Shown here piece by piece: positions 1-11,578 of a DNA stretch of 31,648 nt. Position numbers and translations under genes: made by a program. Numbering within the stretch: the first letter of the stretch is position 1; the number at the start of each line of letters is the position of its first letter. Source of the DNA: Pezizomycotina sp. ARF18. Lineage: Eukaryota; Ascomycota. The stretch is taken from assembly GCA_002224055.1 (NCBI GenBank), contig AZLU01000336.1, positions 1 to 31,648 of the forward strand. The letters run 5' to 3'. The notes under the pieces were generated by a model. That model was not told the DNA's origin, made no database searches, and was given only the letters and a program-made list of their open reading frames with translations.

Positions 1-72
1 AAAATAAAATAAAAATAAAAATAAAATAAAAAATAAAAATAAAAAATAAGCATAAAAAATAGAAATAAAAAT
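1..72. repeat. A-rich microsatellite
   Basis: Runs of three to six A separated by single T, repeated over the first 72 bases with a few interruptions. This is simple low-complexity DNA at the window edge. No coding content is seen in it. Confidence 0.85.
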
Positions 73-1095
73 TTGACCGAAGCTCACTCTTACCATTCTT
101 CCCCTTGTCTTTTTGATTTTCGGACATATGCAATGAGCGACGCCTGTCGCGCCGTGCAGGCAGAAAAAAAACCTCCTGCCATGCCAATTCTAATAAACCT
201 CATAGAAATAATTAGCCAAGCAATCCGCACATCGAAAAGAAACAGCAGAAAACCCCAGAACTGATCATGGCGTTTCGTATTTATCACTGCCGTTTGCACA
301 GCCCCGAAGCTTAGAAGTCAGGCTGGTGTGAAAGTGAGTGAGAAGCAGAAAAAAAAAAAAGAAAAAAAAAAAAAAAAAGTATGGGCAAGTGGTTACAGAC
401 TCTACCGGCTGTCGCCCATCCGGATGAGCACAACACAATTTTTGAATGTTCTATAATCTGGAGAAAAGCAACCGCCATGCCACTCCGAATAGGGACGTAG
501 TAGTGAACAACGGACGAGGGAACGACTAGTCAAAACGAATCTTGTGATTGGTTGAGTGCTACTCGAAGTACTTATTTCCCTTGGGATATTTACATGCATT
601 GTGGTTTCGGTTACATCGAAACTCCTGTCATACTCTTGTCGAGGCAATTATTCCCCTTGTACAGAGGATTTGGAAGAGAAGTCGTTAGTGACTTGCCACG
701 ATCTCACTCTCCTATCTGCGTAATAGTTTCATCGTAGGGTGAGCAATCCTCTCTCGTTCTCGCCATCAAATCTAAATACTATGGGCCCTAAGACTGAAAA
801 AATTATATATATGGCCTATTTACTTGAGCTATAGCATGAGAAAGAAAGCATCCTCAGTCTGCTTCATCGTTCTTATACTCCCGTTAGCAAGAACCAACTT
901 CTACATTATCGTTTATCTCCTTCGACGCGTCACAAAAACACCTCAGAATGCCTTTAAGCTATCCTATGAAGGCTGTCCACACAGAAATCCGACACCGTAA
1001 ATTCCCAAGCCCTCCTCCGCAAGCTGTAAGCTCTGTCGCCGCCTTGAAGAATTCCATTCTTGGTTTTCTTGGGAAGTTTTTTGACTTTCCGTAGC

Positions 1096-1768
1096 TGATT
1101 GGTACTCTATACGTATATACACTAGCCTCCAGCTCGCTCACGACGCCGGCCCGCGTCGAGGCATCGGATACCTTCCCTGCCCCCGGCGTACCACCGCCAC
1201 CTCCACGGTATCAGCAACCTACCACCAAAGCTCCAAGCTCTCCAGCATCGTCAGTCACCGTGACAGGTGTTACCTCCTCAATGGAGGGACCCCAACGACA
1301 GTCTACTGCTACAGAAGCTTCGAGGTCGCCCGCATCCTCCAGGATGCTGCTATCGATGGTAATGAAGACTGTAATGAAGATCAAGTAAGGTTTCTTTTCA
1401 CGAGCTTCGACCCTTTAGGGATGTATATAGTAGTGCGGAGCGTATACGTGCTGTTTGTTACCTCTTCCAGCGAAAAAAAAAAATTTAAATTAGCCATTAT
1501 TTTTCAAGAGCACGCGCACCACTATATACATCCCAAAGCTAAGAATACCTTTACAGCTTTATTAGTTGCAGGCGATCACTATTTATGTTCGCCGCTGATA
1601 ATTTTCTAGTCTGCGCCGGAATCGTCAGTGATGCCGACCGATCGCGACCATGCCACTCTTTCCGCCCCTATGCTTCGATGGCTCGCTGAACAGCCGCACG
1701 AGAAACCTTGGTCCGTCATAGCGGACTTCAAGACGCAGATAACAACCGGGACGAGCAGCGAAGACTGA
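1096..1768 (+). other. Possible coding remnant, unrecognised
   Basis: From about 1096 to a TAA at 1388 one plus frame is open and rich in Pro, Ser and Thr, with a run of five prolines. A second frame is also open from about 1141 and runs into a GTAAGG donor-like site at 1386. After an AG at about 1609, an ATG at about 1633 opens about 45 codons to a TGA at about 1768. Base composition is more coding-like than the flanks. No family is recognised, no start for the first part is found, and a chance open frame remains likely. Confidence 0.15.
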
Positions 1769-3809
1769 GGACAGCGCTCCCCCCAGGAGATTTCGTTAAC
1801 CAGGAGGAATTCGAACTAAGCACCATGAGTTCCTAGGTCCTAGTTTGACTTCTCGTCTACCCATCCTTCCTTGCGCCTGATATTATGATCAATGCATGCC
1901 AGCTTCTCTTCCAAAAAAAAAAAAAAATCACTCGCATAAATCTCAAGGCTCGTTTGCGTATTTTTCTGTATTTATGTTTCCGCTCCCATCAGGACAAGAT
2001 CCTCAGACTTTCAACTGTCAAATTCTTTTCACGCAATGTCATGGATCATGAGCTCTGCTCAAAAATATTCTTCCAGCCGTCCATTTCTTTTGCATTTTCC
2101 GTTCGCTCGTGTTTACTTTTCTACGCGTCGCGATGGTGTCGCTAGCGCTGCGTGCGATCGCATCAAACGCCCGCAGTGTATTATTTTGTGATTTATATCT
2201 CGCTTTTCCCTAAACCTGTAAACTGCTAAAGTACTCATGTATAATAATATCCTTCCCTTCGCGCAATATAACCATGCATTGATCATCAAGACTCGGATAA
2301 CCTTTTTTTTTTTTTTTTTTTTGGATATATTCAATTTCCGTGACTTACATGTCCGATGCCCTCCAAGGTAAGGTAAGCCAAATCAATTACCTAAAACTCA
2401 ACGACCAACTGCCCCTCCTCCCCCGCCTCCCTGTCGTTCAACCCCGACTCAACGCCCCAACCTTCTCCACAACCCACTCGTAATCTTCTCTCCCACGCCC
2501 AACCTCTCCGCCTTAAACCGCCTTATCGCGTCGGATAACCCTCCAACTTACCCCACCTTCAACCCTTCGTCCCCCTCCATAACACTTATGTACCTCCACA
2601 AAGCTCCCAAGTCATTCCCATACTTTCATCCACAGCATAGTCGTCCACAAATCGCCACAGCTAAGTATCAAGTTCCCTTTATATATTTCGACGCCTTGTT
2701 CGTGATGTGACGAATGTCCGTGTATTATATCCACACGCATTCACCAATAAGAAAATGCGCCAGGGATTGTATGGATGAGTCCGGAGTCCAAGCATAATTT
2801 GGTCGCCAGTGGATACGTATGATCCTGAGATCGGGAGTGGGTTGTGCCTTAAGTAGTGAGAAAGATAAAGGAGTGTAGTCCGGGAGTAAATTGAAGCCAG
2901 GCTCTGATGACCATGAGCTGGGGTGGTCGGAAATGTAGTAGGCGTGGATCATGTACTCTTTCACCCTTTCATTTTCTTCCTCTTCATTATTTTCTTTTCT
3001 ATTGACCGCCTCGGAGCGTCAGAACCGCGGACGGATAGCTTCCTCCTTGCTCTCCCAACCCCCGCGAACGCGGCTCCAGCGTCCTTTAACGTTTTAATCG
3101 TCTCGGATAATCCTTCGCGGGAGTAATCCAGCCATGATCATCGCTAAACATGTATAATCTACCTTCGCCTCTGTTAAACAGTTAAAGTTATTAGGATGAC
3201 ACCGATAATTGAATTCTTATTTGGTCACGCTTTCTCATGTGTCGTTAGTGGTGTTTCGAGGTTGATAATATTCATGATAAAGAGTGGAACAGTAGTGAAC
3301 CCAGGGAGAAGCGTGGGGATAATTTGACGGTTTAATATGACGAAGAGAAGAGAGCGTGGAGGATAATTCAGGGAGTTAAGATGGGTTTAGAGGAGCTGGT
3401 CGACTAGGCGGTAGAGCATCACATCGCCGGTGAAGTTTATTGTGAAGGTCCGTGGTAGCATATCGTCTGCTGTGTTGATTTACCTGGTTGATTTATAGCG
3501 GAGATCATTCAATGAGAAAATAATCGCGCTAGAAGTTTCACCTCCGATTTTTGTTTTGCGGATGATATCACCAGCACAATCAGATGCAACGCGGATTCAA
3601 ATTACAATACAAGCAGTTAAAAGAGCTCGCAATTCTTTGTTGCAGAATCTTGCTTCTTCGTAATCTCGGCCATAGGATAATGATGGAAGATTCAAATTCT
3701 TCAACCTCAAACCACCGGGTTGATAGCTCGCCCTAAACCCGATATTAGATTCGCGCTGGGTTTATTTGAAGTTTGAAGGCCTCGGCGTCCTCCTAGATAA
3801 GGGAATCAA

Positions 3810-3831
3810 AACTCGGCCCCGGCCCCGAGTT
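3810..3831. repeat. GC-rich inverted repeat
   Basis: AACTCGG at 3810-3816 and its exact reverse complement CCGAGTT at 3825-3831 flank an 8-base C/G loop. It could form a hairpin or be a palindromic protein-binding site. No adjacent T-run suggests a terminator. Confidence 0.5.
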
Positions 3832-4467
3832 CATCCCGAGGATAATCTTTACACGTAAAGAGAGTCTCTTATCTACACGACAGTTAAAGAATATACGTCC
3901 ATATCTCTATTCTCCAACATTTAAGTTATCTTTCAAATAAAGAGACGTGAGATTTGAATGACCGCTACTCTGTTTAATGCTCTTCCTAATAGCTAAGATT
4001 TTAACTTAACTCTACTAACTTAGCAGACTTAGGTTCCATTTGTTTTGATTTTTGTCCGCTTCGAACGGTCTTAAATAGCGTGGATAACAAGTGAAATTTA
4101 ACACCGTTATCCTTATCGCCCGCGATGCACCAGAAAACATCAGCATTTCACGCAATAAGACGAACGATCGGGTACCATCAAATGCTTCTCATAAGTCCGT
4201 AATCCAATAACAGAGCAGCTATATCTCTTTCCTAATCCCTCTTGGTCTAATCCACTCTTTTCCTGTAATAAACCGGATTCCCTTCAATAACTGGCTCACA
4301 AGCGCGATGGCTATCTGGGCGGGAGAATAGTCGCAATCTCCGCATGCTGCTTTTGGAAGGAGCCGTTGGTACTTCCAACCCCTGAACAATTGTGGAGTTC
4401 TCCCATCATCCTATTTTATTTCAGCGGAGCTTCAGTTGTTGTCCTTCTTTGTTAGCAGAGATTTCGT

Positions 4468-4477
4468 CTATAAAAAC
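4468..4477 (+). promoter_or_regulatory. Candidate TATA element for the ABC transporter
   Basis: CTATAAAAAC lies about 240 bases upstream of the transporter ATG at 4713. It is followed by a pyrimidine-rich stretch, as in fungal core promoters. The distance implies a leader of roughly 200 bases. This is a sequence match only. Confidence 0.3.
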
Positions 4478-4712
4478 CCCCTCTCCCCAACCCCTCTTTC
4501 GCTCCTCACGAATGGCAATCCGCACAGAATCCATAGTACCTTTTTCCCCGTAGAAAAACTAAGTGTATCCCCCATCGTGCGTCCCATACACAACCCTCAC
4601 ATCCCATATCCAAACACTGTATCACAATACTCCAATTGTACATACAATCTAGAATAGCTAGAACGGCACTGTAAAATCCCACTATGAATTCTTCGTTGCG
4701 ATAAATGCCGTG

Positions 4713-7700
4713 ATGAAATGTAACGACGACGCCTTCGGTCCCGCGGTCACCTGCGGGAGGTTCGACTTTACCTCACGTTCGAGGCGTACTTCTTCTCCAT
4801 CGCACCCAGCGCGGTCATGCTCCTGATCGTCCCTGTTAGGTTGTATAACCTGTGGGGAATGAAGGGGAAGGCTGTTGGAGGTGGCGGTGGGTTGTTGAAG
4901 TATGGGAAGCTTGTAGGCTCACCGTTGTCTCTTTCGTTCCCTTGCTCCTTTTATCCTACCTAGGAACTATTCACGACGTCGTTGGGCGCTTGTGGTGCTT
5001 CCATGGTGTTCCCTCTCCATGTCACGGTCGCGGTTCGCGTTGCTTTTGGCGCCTGTCAGAGATGGTGGTTGCTACGGTCGCTGGGATCCAAGACTTTTTG
5101 GCTGTTTTCACTCCCCTTTCCTGCCACTTTCACTCTCACGATGGAACGAGATACGGTACCGCTCTGCTGCCTGTATTTTCTGTCAAGGAAATAACGGTCG
5201 CTACGGTCGCTACACTGTTCCACTTCCTTTCTACGCACGGTCGCGGTTTTCCGCGTTTCTCAAGCCCCGTTTGTTGAGCTTTGGTGAAAAACACTGTCGC
5301 AGCCCGCTAATACCCATCCTCTTCACCGGCTCTGCGGGAACTGTAGATTTTTTGGACCTCTAGGATATCTACGGTCGCCATAGATCATTTTTCTCGCCAC
5401 TTCCATTTCCCTGATTTTCAAGATCCCATTCTTTCCAGACTACTTATTTTTCTTTCTCGGAAATCGCTAACAATTCTCCTCACAGGCCGCAATCGCCCTC
5501 TTCGCAGCGACCCAGCTCGCCTCCTAATCGCCTGGTCAACCATCTCCCATTCCACGCCGCCCGTACACCCTCCATCGCCGCCTCCACGCTCTCCTTCGTA
5601 TCATCTCTTCTCTTCCTCTTCCTCCTACCTCGAGCACACGCGTCGCCGTCGCCCATCGTACTTACTAAACATCTACCTCCTCCTAACTTTACTCCTCGAC
5701 GCCGCCGTAGTACGTACGCTATGGCTGTCGCACTCCTTTCCGGGAGGCGTTCGTGGTTGTTTTACTGCGGGCTTCATAGTAAAAGGACTGTGATGTTACT
5801 GGAAGCGAAGGAGAAGGTCGTGTGGAGGGGTACACCGGAAGAAACGAGCGGCGTTTACTCGCAGAGCGTGTTCTGGTGGTTAAATGGTATGATTCGACGG
5901 GGTTTCAAGAGTGTTCTGAGGGTCGATGATTTATACCCCGTCGACGAAGGGATGAGTAGCGAGAAGCTGAACGTTGTATTCTGGAGGAGTGGGAAAGGTG
6001 TAAGTACAATATCCCTCTTCTAATCCCACGATCCTCCTAGTAATTCACCTCGTCGTTCTAACGGATACCTGCTAACATTTGCAAACAGCAACCCACACGA
6101 GGCACAAACTCCCCCTCGTCCTCCTACGCGTCATGCGCTTCCCACTGTTTTCTCACAGCGGTCCCGCGCCTCCTCCTCTAGCCTTCACATCGCCAACCCT
6201 TCCTCGTCTCCCGCTTCCTAACGTACCTTCCACCCGCATCCTCCTCCATCCATAGATATGCTCTCATCGGCGCGTACGCTCTCGTGTACTTCCTCATGGC
6301 AATTACAAATGCTCTATACGGGTACCGCGATATTCGCAATTTAACCATCATCAGAGGAACGCTCATCGCGGCGATATATACGAAGACAACGGGTATTTCG
6401 GTTGTTGATCTAGATAACGCGGCCAGTGTAACGCTTATGAGTGCCGACGTGGAGACTATTGTACGGGGTTTGAAGGATTACAACGAGCTGTGGGCTAGCG
6501 TTCTGCAGGTCGGTATCGCGACGTGGTTGCTGGAGAGGCAGTTGGGCATTGCTTGCGTGATGCCAGTTGTTGTTGCTGTTGGTTAGTATTTACTCCTACC
6601 TCAATCTCTATTTCAGTTTTCAACTTTGATACAGGTTCGATCGGGGCTGTATGTTGTATAGTGTAGTGGTGAGATTACTAACGATTGCGTAGTTTCCGCG
6701 ATGGTAACGATCTGGCTCTCCGGCAAAACCACCTCCCGCCAAAAGAAATGGCTGACAATGATCCACAAGCGCATCGGCATTACTTCCACCATGCTCTCCA
6801 CCTGAAACCCATCAAGCAATCCGGTCTCACCACCGTACTAGAAAATCTCATTTCTTCCTTACGTTCCGGAGAAGTACGCTCGTCAAAGTCCTTCCGTATG
6901 ACAGGAATGTACACCGCCACCCTGGCGTCCGTTCCGCTCATGTTATCACCGGTACTCACGTTCGCAGTTTCAATCGGTATGAATAAACACCTCGACGCGA
7001 CGAGACTGTTTACTAGTTTGAGTCTGTTGATGCTGTTGAGTCAGCCGCTGTTTAACGCCTTCGAGGGGATGTTGAGCTACGGAGCGCGGTGGGTGTTTAC
7101 AGCGCATTGACGTGTTTTGAATAAAGAGGGAGGGAGATGAGCGATTAAGCCTCTATCCTAGCGCTCCTGCTACTCCCCTTGACAATAGAGAGGGTGTGCC
7201 GATGCAGAGGCTGGAATTACAGTGTGTTCCGGTTGGTACGGAAGTTATTAACATCCGCGATGGGTCGTTTGGGTGGACTCGGAAACAAGATGCGGAGCCG
7301 ACGCTGCGTGATATTAATCTGTCTATTAGAGCGGGTAGTCTTACGCTGTTGGTCGGGCCTGTGGCGTCGGGGAAGAGTACGCTGTTGAAAGCTATACTTG
7401 GTGAGACGCCGGCTAGTAAGGGTTTCGTGAGGGTTGCGAGGAGGAGATCGCGTGGTGCGAGCAGACGCCTTGGTTGACCGTAAGTATCCTTCACCCATCC
7501 ATCCGGCACCTTTCTTTTTTTTCCTGCTGCGTCTTTTGTCAAGGGAAATGCTAATGAGAGGTGAAATAGAACGCGTCCGTCAAGAAAACATAACCGGCTT
7601 CAAACCGTTCAATAGCGAACTATACAAGACCGTACTGCACTGCTGCGATCTGGAAGACGATATATCGAGTCTACCGGACCGCGATATGACTAAGATCGGT

Positions 7701-10183
7701 AGCAAGGGTATTAGCCTTAGTGGTGGGCAGAAGCAGCGCGTCGTATGTCTTAACAACTCTTTCCCCTTCTGTATTAGACCAAACTCATAACTGATACGGA
7801 TTATTTTTGCAGGCACTCGCCCGCGCCGTATACGCCTCCACCGCCACCATCGCCATCTTCGACGACATCTTCTCCGGCCTCGACGCGCGAACCTCCTGCA
7901 ACATCTTCCGCCGCCTCTTTGCCCCGACGGCTTATATCGTAAGCGTGGCACTACTGTTATTGTCGCAACGCACGCGGTGAATCTACTACCGTTCGCGGAT
8001 CACATCATTGCGCTATCCTCGAGGGGAAGATTTCCGAACAGGGTACATTCGAAGCACTGAACAAGAGCGGTGGATACGTCCGTAGCTTCTATTTGGAGCA
8101 TAAAGTCGAGCTTGAGAAGGAGGAAGAAGTTAAGGATGAGGAAGGAAAGTATAAACCTGAATCTCTGAAAGATGAGAAGGTAAAAGAGAAAGCGAAAGAT
8201 AGCGGAAAGAAGGATGCGAGGCAATTGGGTGATTTCAGTGTTTATATGTACTACTTCAAGACGGTCGGGTGGAAGCAGACTATGGCTTTTTTATTCTTTG
8301 AGGTTGCGTATAGCTTCTTTTGCGCGTTTCCAAGTAAGGCCCCCGCTATCCCTCTGCCTCTGGGATCATTCTCTCCTCCACCTTGTATCACGATAGAATA
8401 AGAGGATACTAACGTCTTACAGCCGTCTGGCTTAAATATTGGTCTGACGCAAACGAAACCTCCAACACCGAAACTGCAAAATACCTCTCCGTCTACGCCG
8501 TCCTGCAAATCGTCGGCCTCTTCTCCTCCGCCGCCCTGATCTGGTTTACCTTCCAAAAAACTAACCGCCACATCCGGCATAAAACTACACAACATACTCC
8601 TCCGCACCGTCGTACACGCGCCGCTATCCTTCTTTACCAAAACGGACACTGGCTCACTCATCAATCGTTTCTCGCAGGATATGATGCTGCTAGACCACGT
8701 GCTTCCGCTATCGCTCATGTGCGTTGTAAATTACGGACTCATCAGTCTGGGCAGGTTATACTCGTAGCGACCGCGTCGCCGTGGATCGCGCTGAGTTACC
8801 CTTTTTTGGCGCTGGTGTTTTGGAGTGTGCAGGGTTACTATCTCCGGACGTCGCGGCAGTTACGATTGCTGGATATCGAAGCGAAGGCACCGGTTTACAC
8901 ACTCTTTCTGGAGAGCTTAAGTGGTTTGACTACGATTCGCTCTTTCGGGTGGACGTCATCTTCCATCTCCAAGATGAAGAACTTACTGGATTACGCGCAG
9001 CGGCCGTTTTACTTACAGTTTATGTCACAGAAGTGGCTTATCCTCGTCCTAGACCTCATCATAGCAGCGCTGGCGATCGTAGTAGTCAGTATAGTCGTAG
9101 CGCTGAAGTTACACAGCGGTGATAATGATATCAGCGTGGGCTTTACAGGCGTCGCGCTAGTGCAGATTATTAGTCTGGCGGGTACGTTAAGCTTACGATC
9201 CTGTTCTGGACGACGATGGAGACTAGTAGCGGCGCCGTTAGTAGGATCAGGAGCTTTGAAGCGGAGACGGAGGATGAGTATAGAAATAATCCGGGAGAGT
9301 TCGGTCGGTACTGTTGATGGTAGTTGGCCGAGTAGGGGCGAGGTAGAGTGGAAGGATGTTGATGCGGGGTACAATGTTAACGAGAGCGAGACGAAGGCGC
9401 TTGAAGGGCTCTCATTGAAGATCAGAGCGGGTGAGAGAGTTGGTATCTGCGGAAGAACTGGAAGGTATGCGAACCTGCTCCACATGTTTCCCTTTATATT
9501 AATATTTACACGTTAACCAACGGTTTAATAGTGGTAAATCTACGTTGGTTTCAATGCTCTTCCGCCTTCTCGACCCCTCGTCGGGAAGTATCTCCATCGA
9601 TGGTATCGACATTTCTACGCTCCCACTTGAAACAGTTCGCAGCCGTATCACTTCCATCCCGCAGGAGGCATACTTCATCGCCGGCAGTGTGCGGATGAAC
9701 CTAAACCCCTACAGCACACCTCATACAGACGACAAACTACTTTCCGCTCTTAGGAAGGTCGGTTTACAAGAGATGGTTAAAGACCTCGACGCAGACTTCG
9801 ATCCCGTGACTTTATCTCACGGCAGCGACAGCTGTTCTGTCTCGCACGCGCCATTCTCCGCCGGGGAAAGATACTCGTTATTGATGAGGCGACGAGTAGC
9901 GTGGATAGAAAGACCGATGAGGAGATGCAGAAGGTTATTCGGGAGGAGTGGAAGAAGGGTGAGAGTACGGTTATTGCTGTGGCGCATAGACTGGAGGGGA
10001 TTGTTGATTTGATAAGGTGGTTGTCCTCGAGAATGGAAGAGTGGTTGAAGTGGGTGAGCCGAGTGTCCTACTTGGGAAGGGGGGAGTAAGTTTAGGGAGC
10101 TGTGGGAGATTAGTGTGATGAAGAGGAGGGAGGAAGAAGAGAAGGGACAGGAGGGGGAGAAGGAAGAGGATAAAAAAGAGTAG
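4713..10183 (+). CDS. ABCC-family (MRP-type) multidrug/conjugate ABC exporter, eight exons, frameshifted
   Basis: Full-length fungal ABCC transporter that would use ATP to export conjugates, drugs or metabolites across the plasma or vacuolar membrane. The start at 4713 gives the family N-terminus (DAFGP, then FDFT). NBD1 has Walker [10 protein letters not shown] (7355-7381), signature LSGGQKQRV (7716-7742), and [10 protein letters not shown] with Asp in place of the catalytic Glu, as is usual in ABCC NBD1. NBD2 has Walker A GRTGSGKST split by an intron, signature LSHGQRQL, Walker [12 protein letters not shown], and the switch motif VAHRLEG. A Lys/Glu-rich linker follows NBD1. Exons read best as 4713-4912, 5486-5999, 6089-6581, 6693-7479, 7570-7742, 7813-8333, 8423-9464 and 9532-10183, about 1,460 residues, normal for the family. 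More than a dozen frameshifts break it, mostly single-base losses (for example after FDFT near 4772, before GQVILV near 8753, inside LSHGQ near 9823). The family is certain; functionality is not. Confidence 0.93.
4913..5485 (+). other. Unusually long first intron of the ABC gene with octamer repeats
   Basis: The donor GTAGGC at 4913 and acceptor CACAG at 5481-5485 join two exons whose translations continue the ABCC N-terminal membrane domain. A GCTAAC branch-like site lies near 5466. At 573 bp it is five to eight times longer than the other introns of the gene. It contains six exact copies of the octamer ACGGTCGC, at 5024, 5074, 5194, 5203, 5237 and 5371. Confidence 0.7.
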
Positions 10184-11578
10184 GAGTATCGTTGCTCATC
10201 CCGTTAATATAGCTTACGCTCTATATGGGTTGATGATAGGTTTTGAAGTCGATTTCGTGCCGGGGAGGACTATCGAGACGTAAGGGTGACAGATTGCAAT
10301 CGTTATTGTTAACTATTCATAGGCTAATCCATATTGTAATCGTTTTTGCTTCTTATGCATAGTAGACATAGTCATTGGTAGAATGATCCGGTCTTTACGA
10401 ATACATAGATGAGATCCAGTTGTAGCAAACCATTATACGTTCGTCATACATCTGACTTCAGCATGCCTGTTTCTCTTGATCCGTTAGCGAAGGCTTGCTG
10501 TAAGAATTACGTTAGTAAGTGTCAAACGGAAGCGGCGTCATCACCGTTCGGCCGGTTCTCAACACTGGCTTCGGAGTGATTGATATATCTTCGGTCCGAT
10601 CAAGTGTCTCCTCCCCTGAATCCCAACGCCGCCCTCTTCCGCCGCAACATCGCAATCTGCTGCCGCTTCCGAAGCCGATTTATCCGTGAAACACGCCCCG
10701 TGGCCCTGCCATCCAGCAGGCCGGGTTTGAACACGGACCCTAATTCCGCGATTTTCAATCCCCACAAGCTCGGGGTATTATCCGATTGGTATTGCCGAGG
10801 TGAAATATATATTCTCCTATTGGCTTACACCAAGGGATATATGGGATCTACCCCACAAATTTCGGTCTAATACTTAGCCTATCACGCTTGGCTTGCAGTC
10901 TGTTGCGGTTAAGAGCGGAAAATGACGAATATTCCGCATTTCCCCACTGACCTTGTTTTCCTAGATCGCCAGCCAGTTCTGAAACCGCCGGCACGGTCTC
11001 ACCGTTCAGCGTCTGGCATGCAGCTGGTTTCTTATTCTTCATCACCTAAACATCGTATCTATTCCCTACTCGTTCCTTTCCATGGGCATGTGAGCGGATA
11101 TGCGGGATAAATGTGGGATTGCGGACATTAATCGACTCAATCTCATTTGTCAGGACTTTTCACCGTTGCCATGCAAGGGATGCTTGTTGAGATGATCTTG
11201 TTTGCTTCAGATAGAGAACGGTTATTTATACGCCCAGGGCGAACCTCTCTGCATTCACCATCTTCATTTGGTCGACGATAACAACGCCTACTGGAGAGAT
11301 TCAAACGACTTAATTTAAGAGTAACCAGAGCGCTTAAGAAACGTTGCGAGCTTGACATCCTGTCCCATTCCTTGTCGCTTTTCCATCTGTAATTGAATGA
11401 TCTGCGTGGTCGCCATAATCAGCGACTAAGACAGCTATACGGCCTTCCCGTTCAGAAAAGAACAAGCTCCTCTGCTAAGGAGGCTATATAAGGCCTTGGT
11501 ATTCCTTCATCCTTCGCTTTACCAAACGAATCCTCCACATCCCCTTCGCCCATCCGTCATCGCACAAATCCGCCCACC
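10184..11578. other. Intergenic region between ABC transporter and P450
   Basis: About 1.4 kb with no recognisable gene. Short open frames on both strands overlap each other without family resemblance. The right end holds the presumed P450 promoter. Confidence 0.5.
11484..11492 (+). promoter_or_regulatory. TATA element of the P450 gene
   Basis: CTATATAAG lies about 90 bases upstream of the P450 start codon at 11579. The start codon itself sits in a good fungal context (CCACCATG). The spacing suits a short leader of about 60 bases. Confidence 0.45.

Larger units (their letters stand above)
73..4712. other. Gene-poor region upstream of the ABC transporter
   Basis: No recognisable gene is seen in this 4.6 kb. 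It holds an A-tract near 350-378, a T-tract near 2301-2322, a G-poor C-rich patch at about 2400-2640, and a GC-rich inverted repeat at 3810-3831. Open frames here are short and match nothing I recognise, apart from the weak candidate at 1096-1768 listed separately. The last 250 bases probably hold the promoter and 5' leader of the transporter. Confidence 0.5.

Noticed and set aside
2349-2706. C-rich open frames starting at ATG 2349 and extending in a second frame to about 2706
   Set aside because: The first frame stops after 44 codons, the second lacks a start, composition is strand-biased and no family is recognisable.
4852-5277. 141-codon plus frame in the region of the first ABC exon and intron
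   Set aside because: Its frame does not continue the ABCC homology and most of it lies inside the intron, with the octamer repeats. It is treated as a chance frame.
7153-7542. 129-codon minus-strand frame over the ABC transporter
   Set aside because: It is antisense to the conserved NBD1 Walker A exon, so it is a shadow frame.
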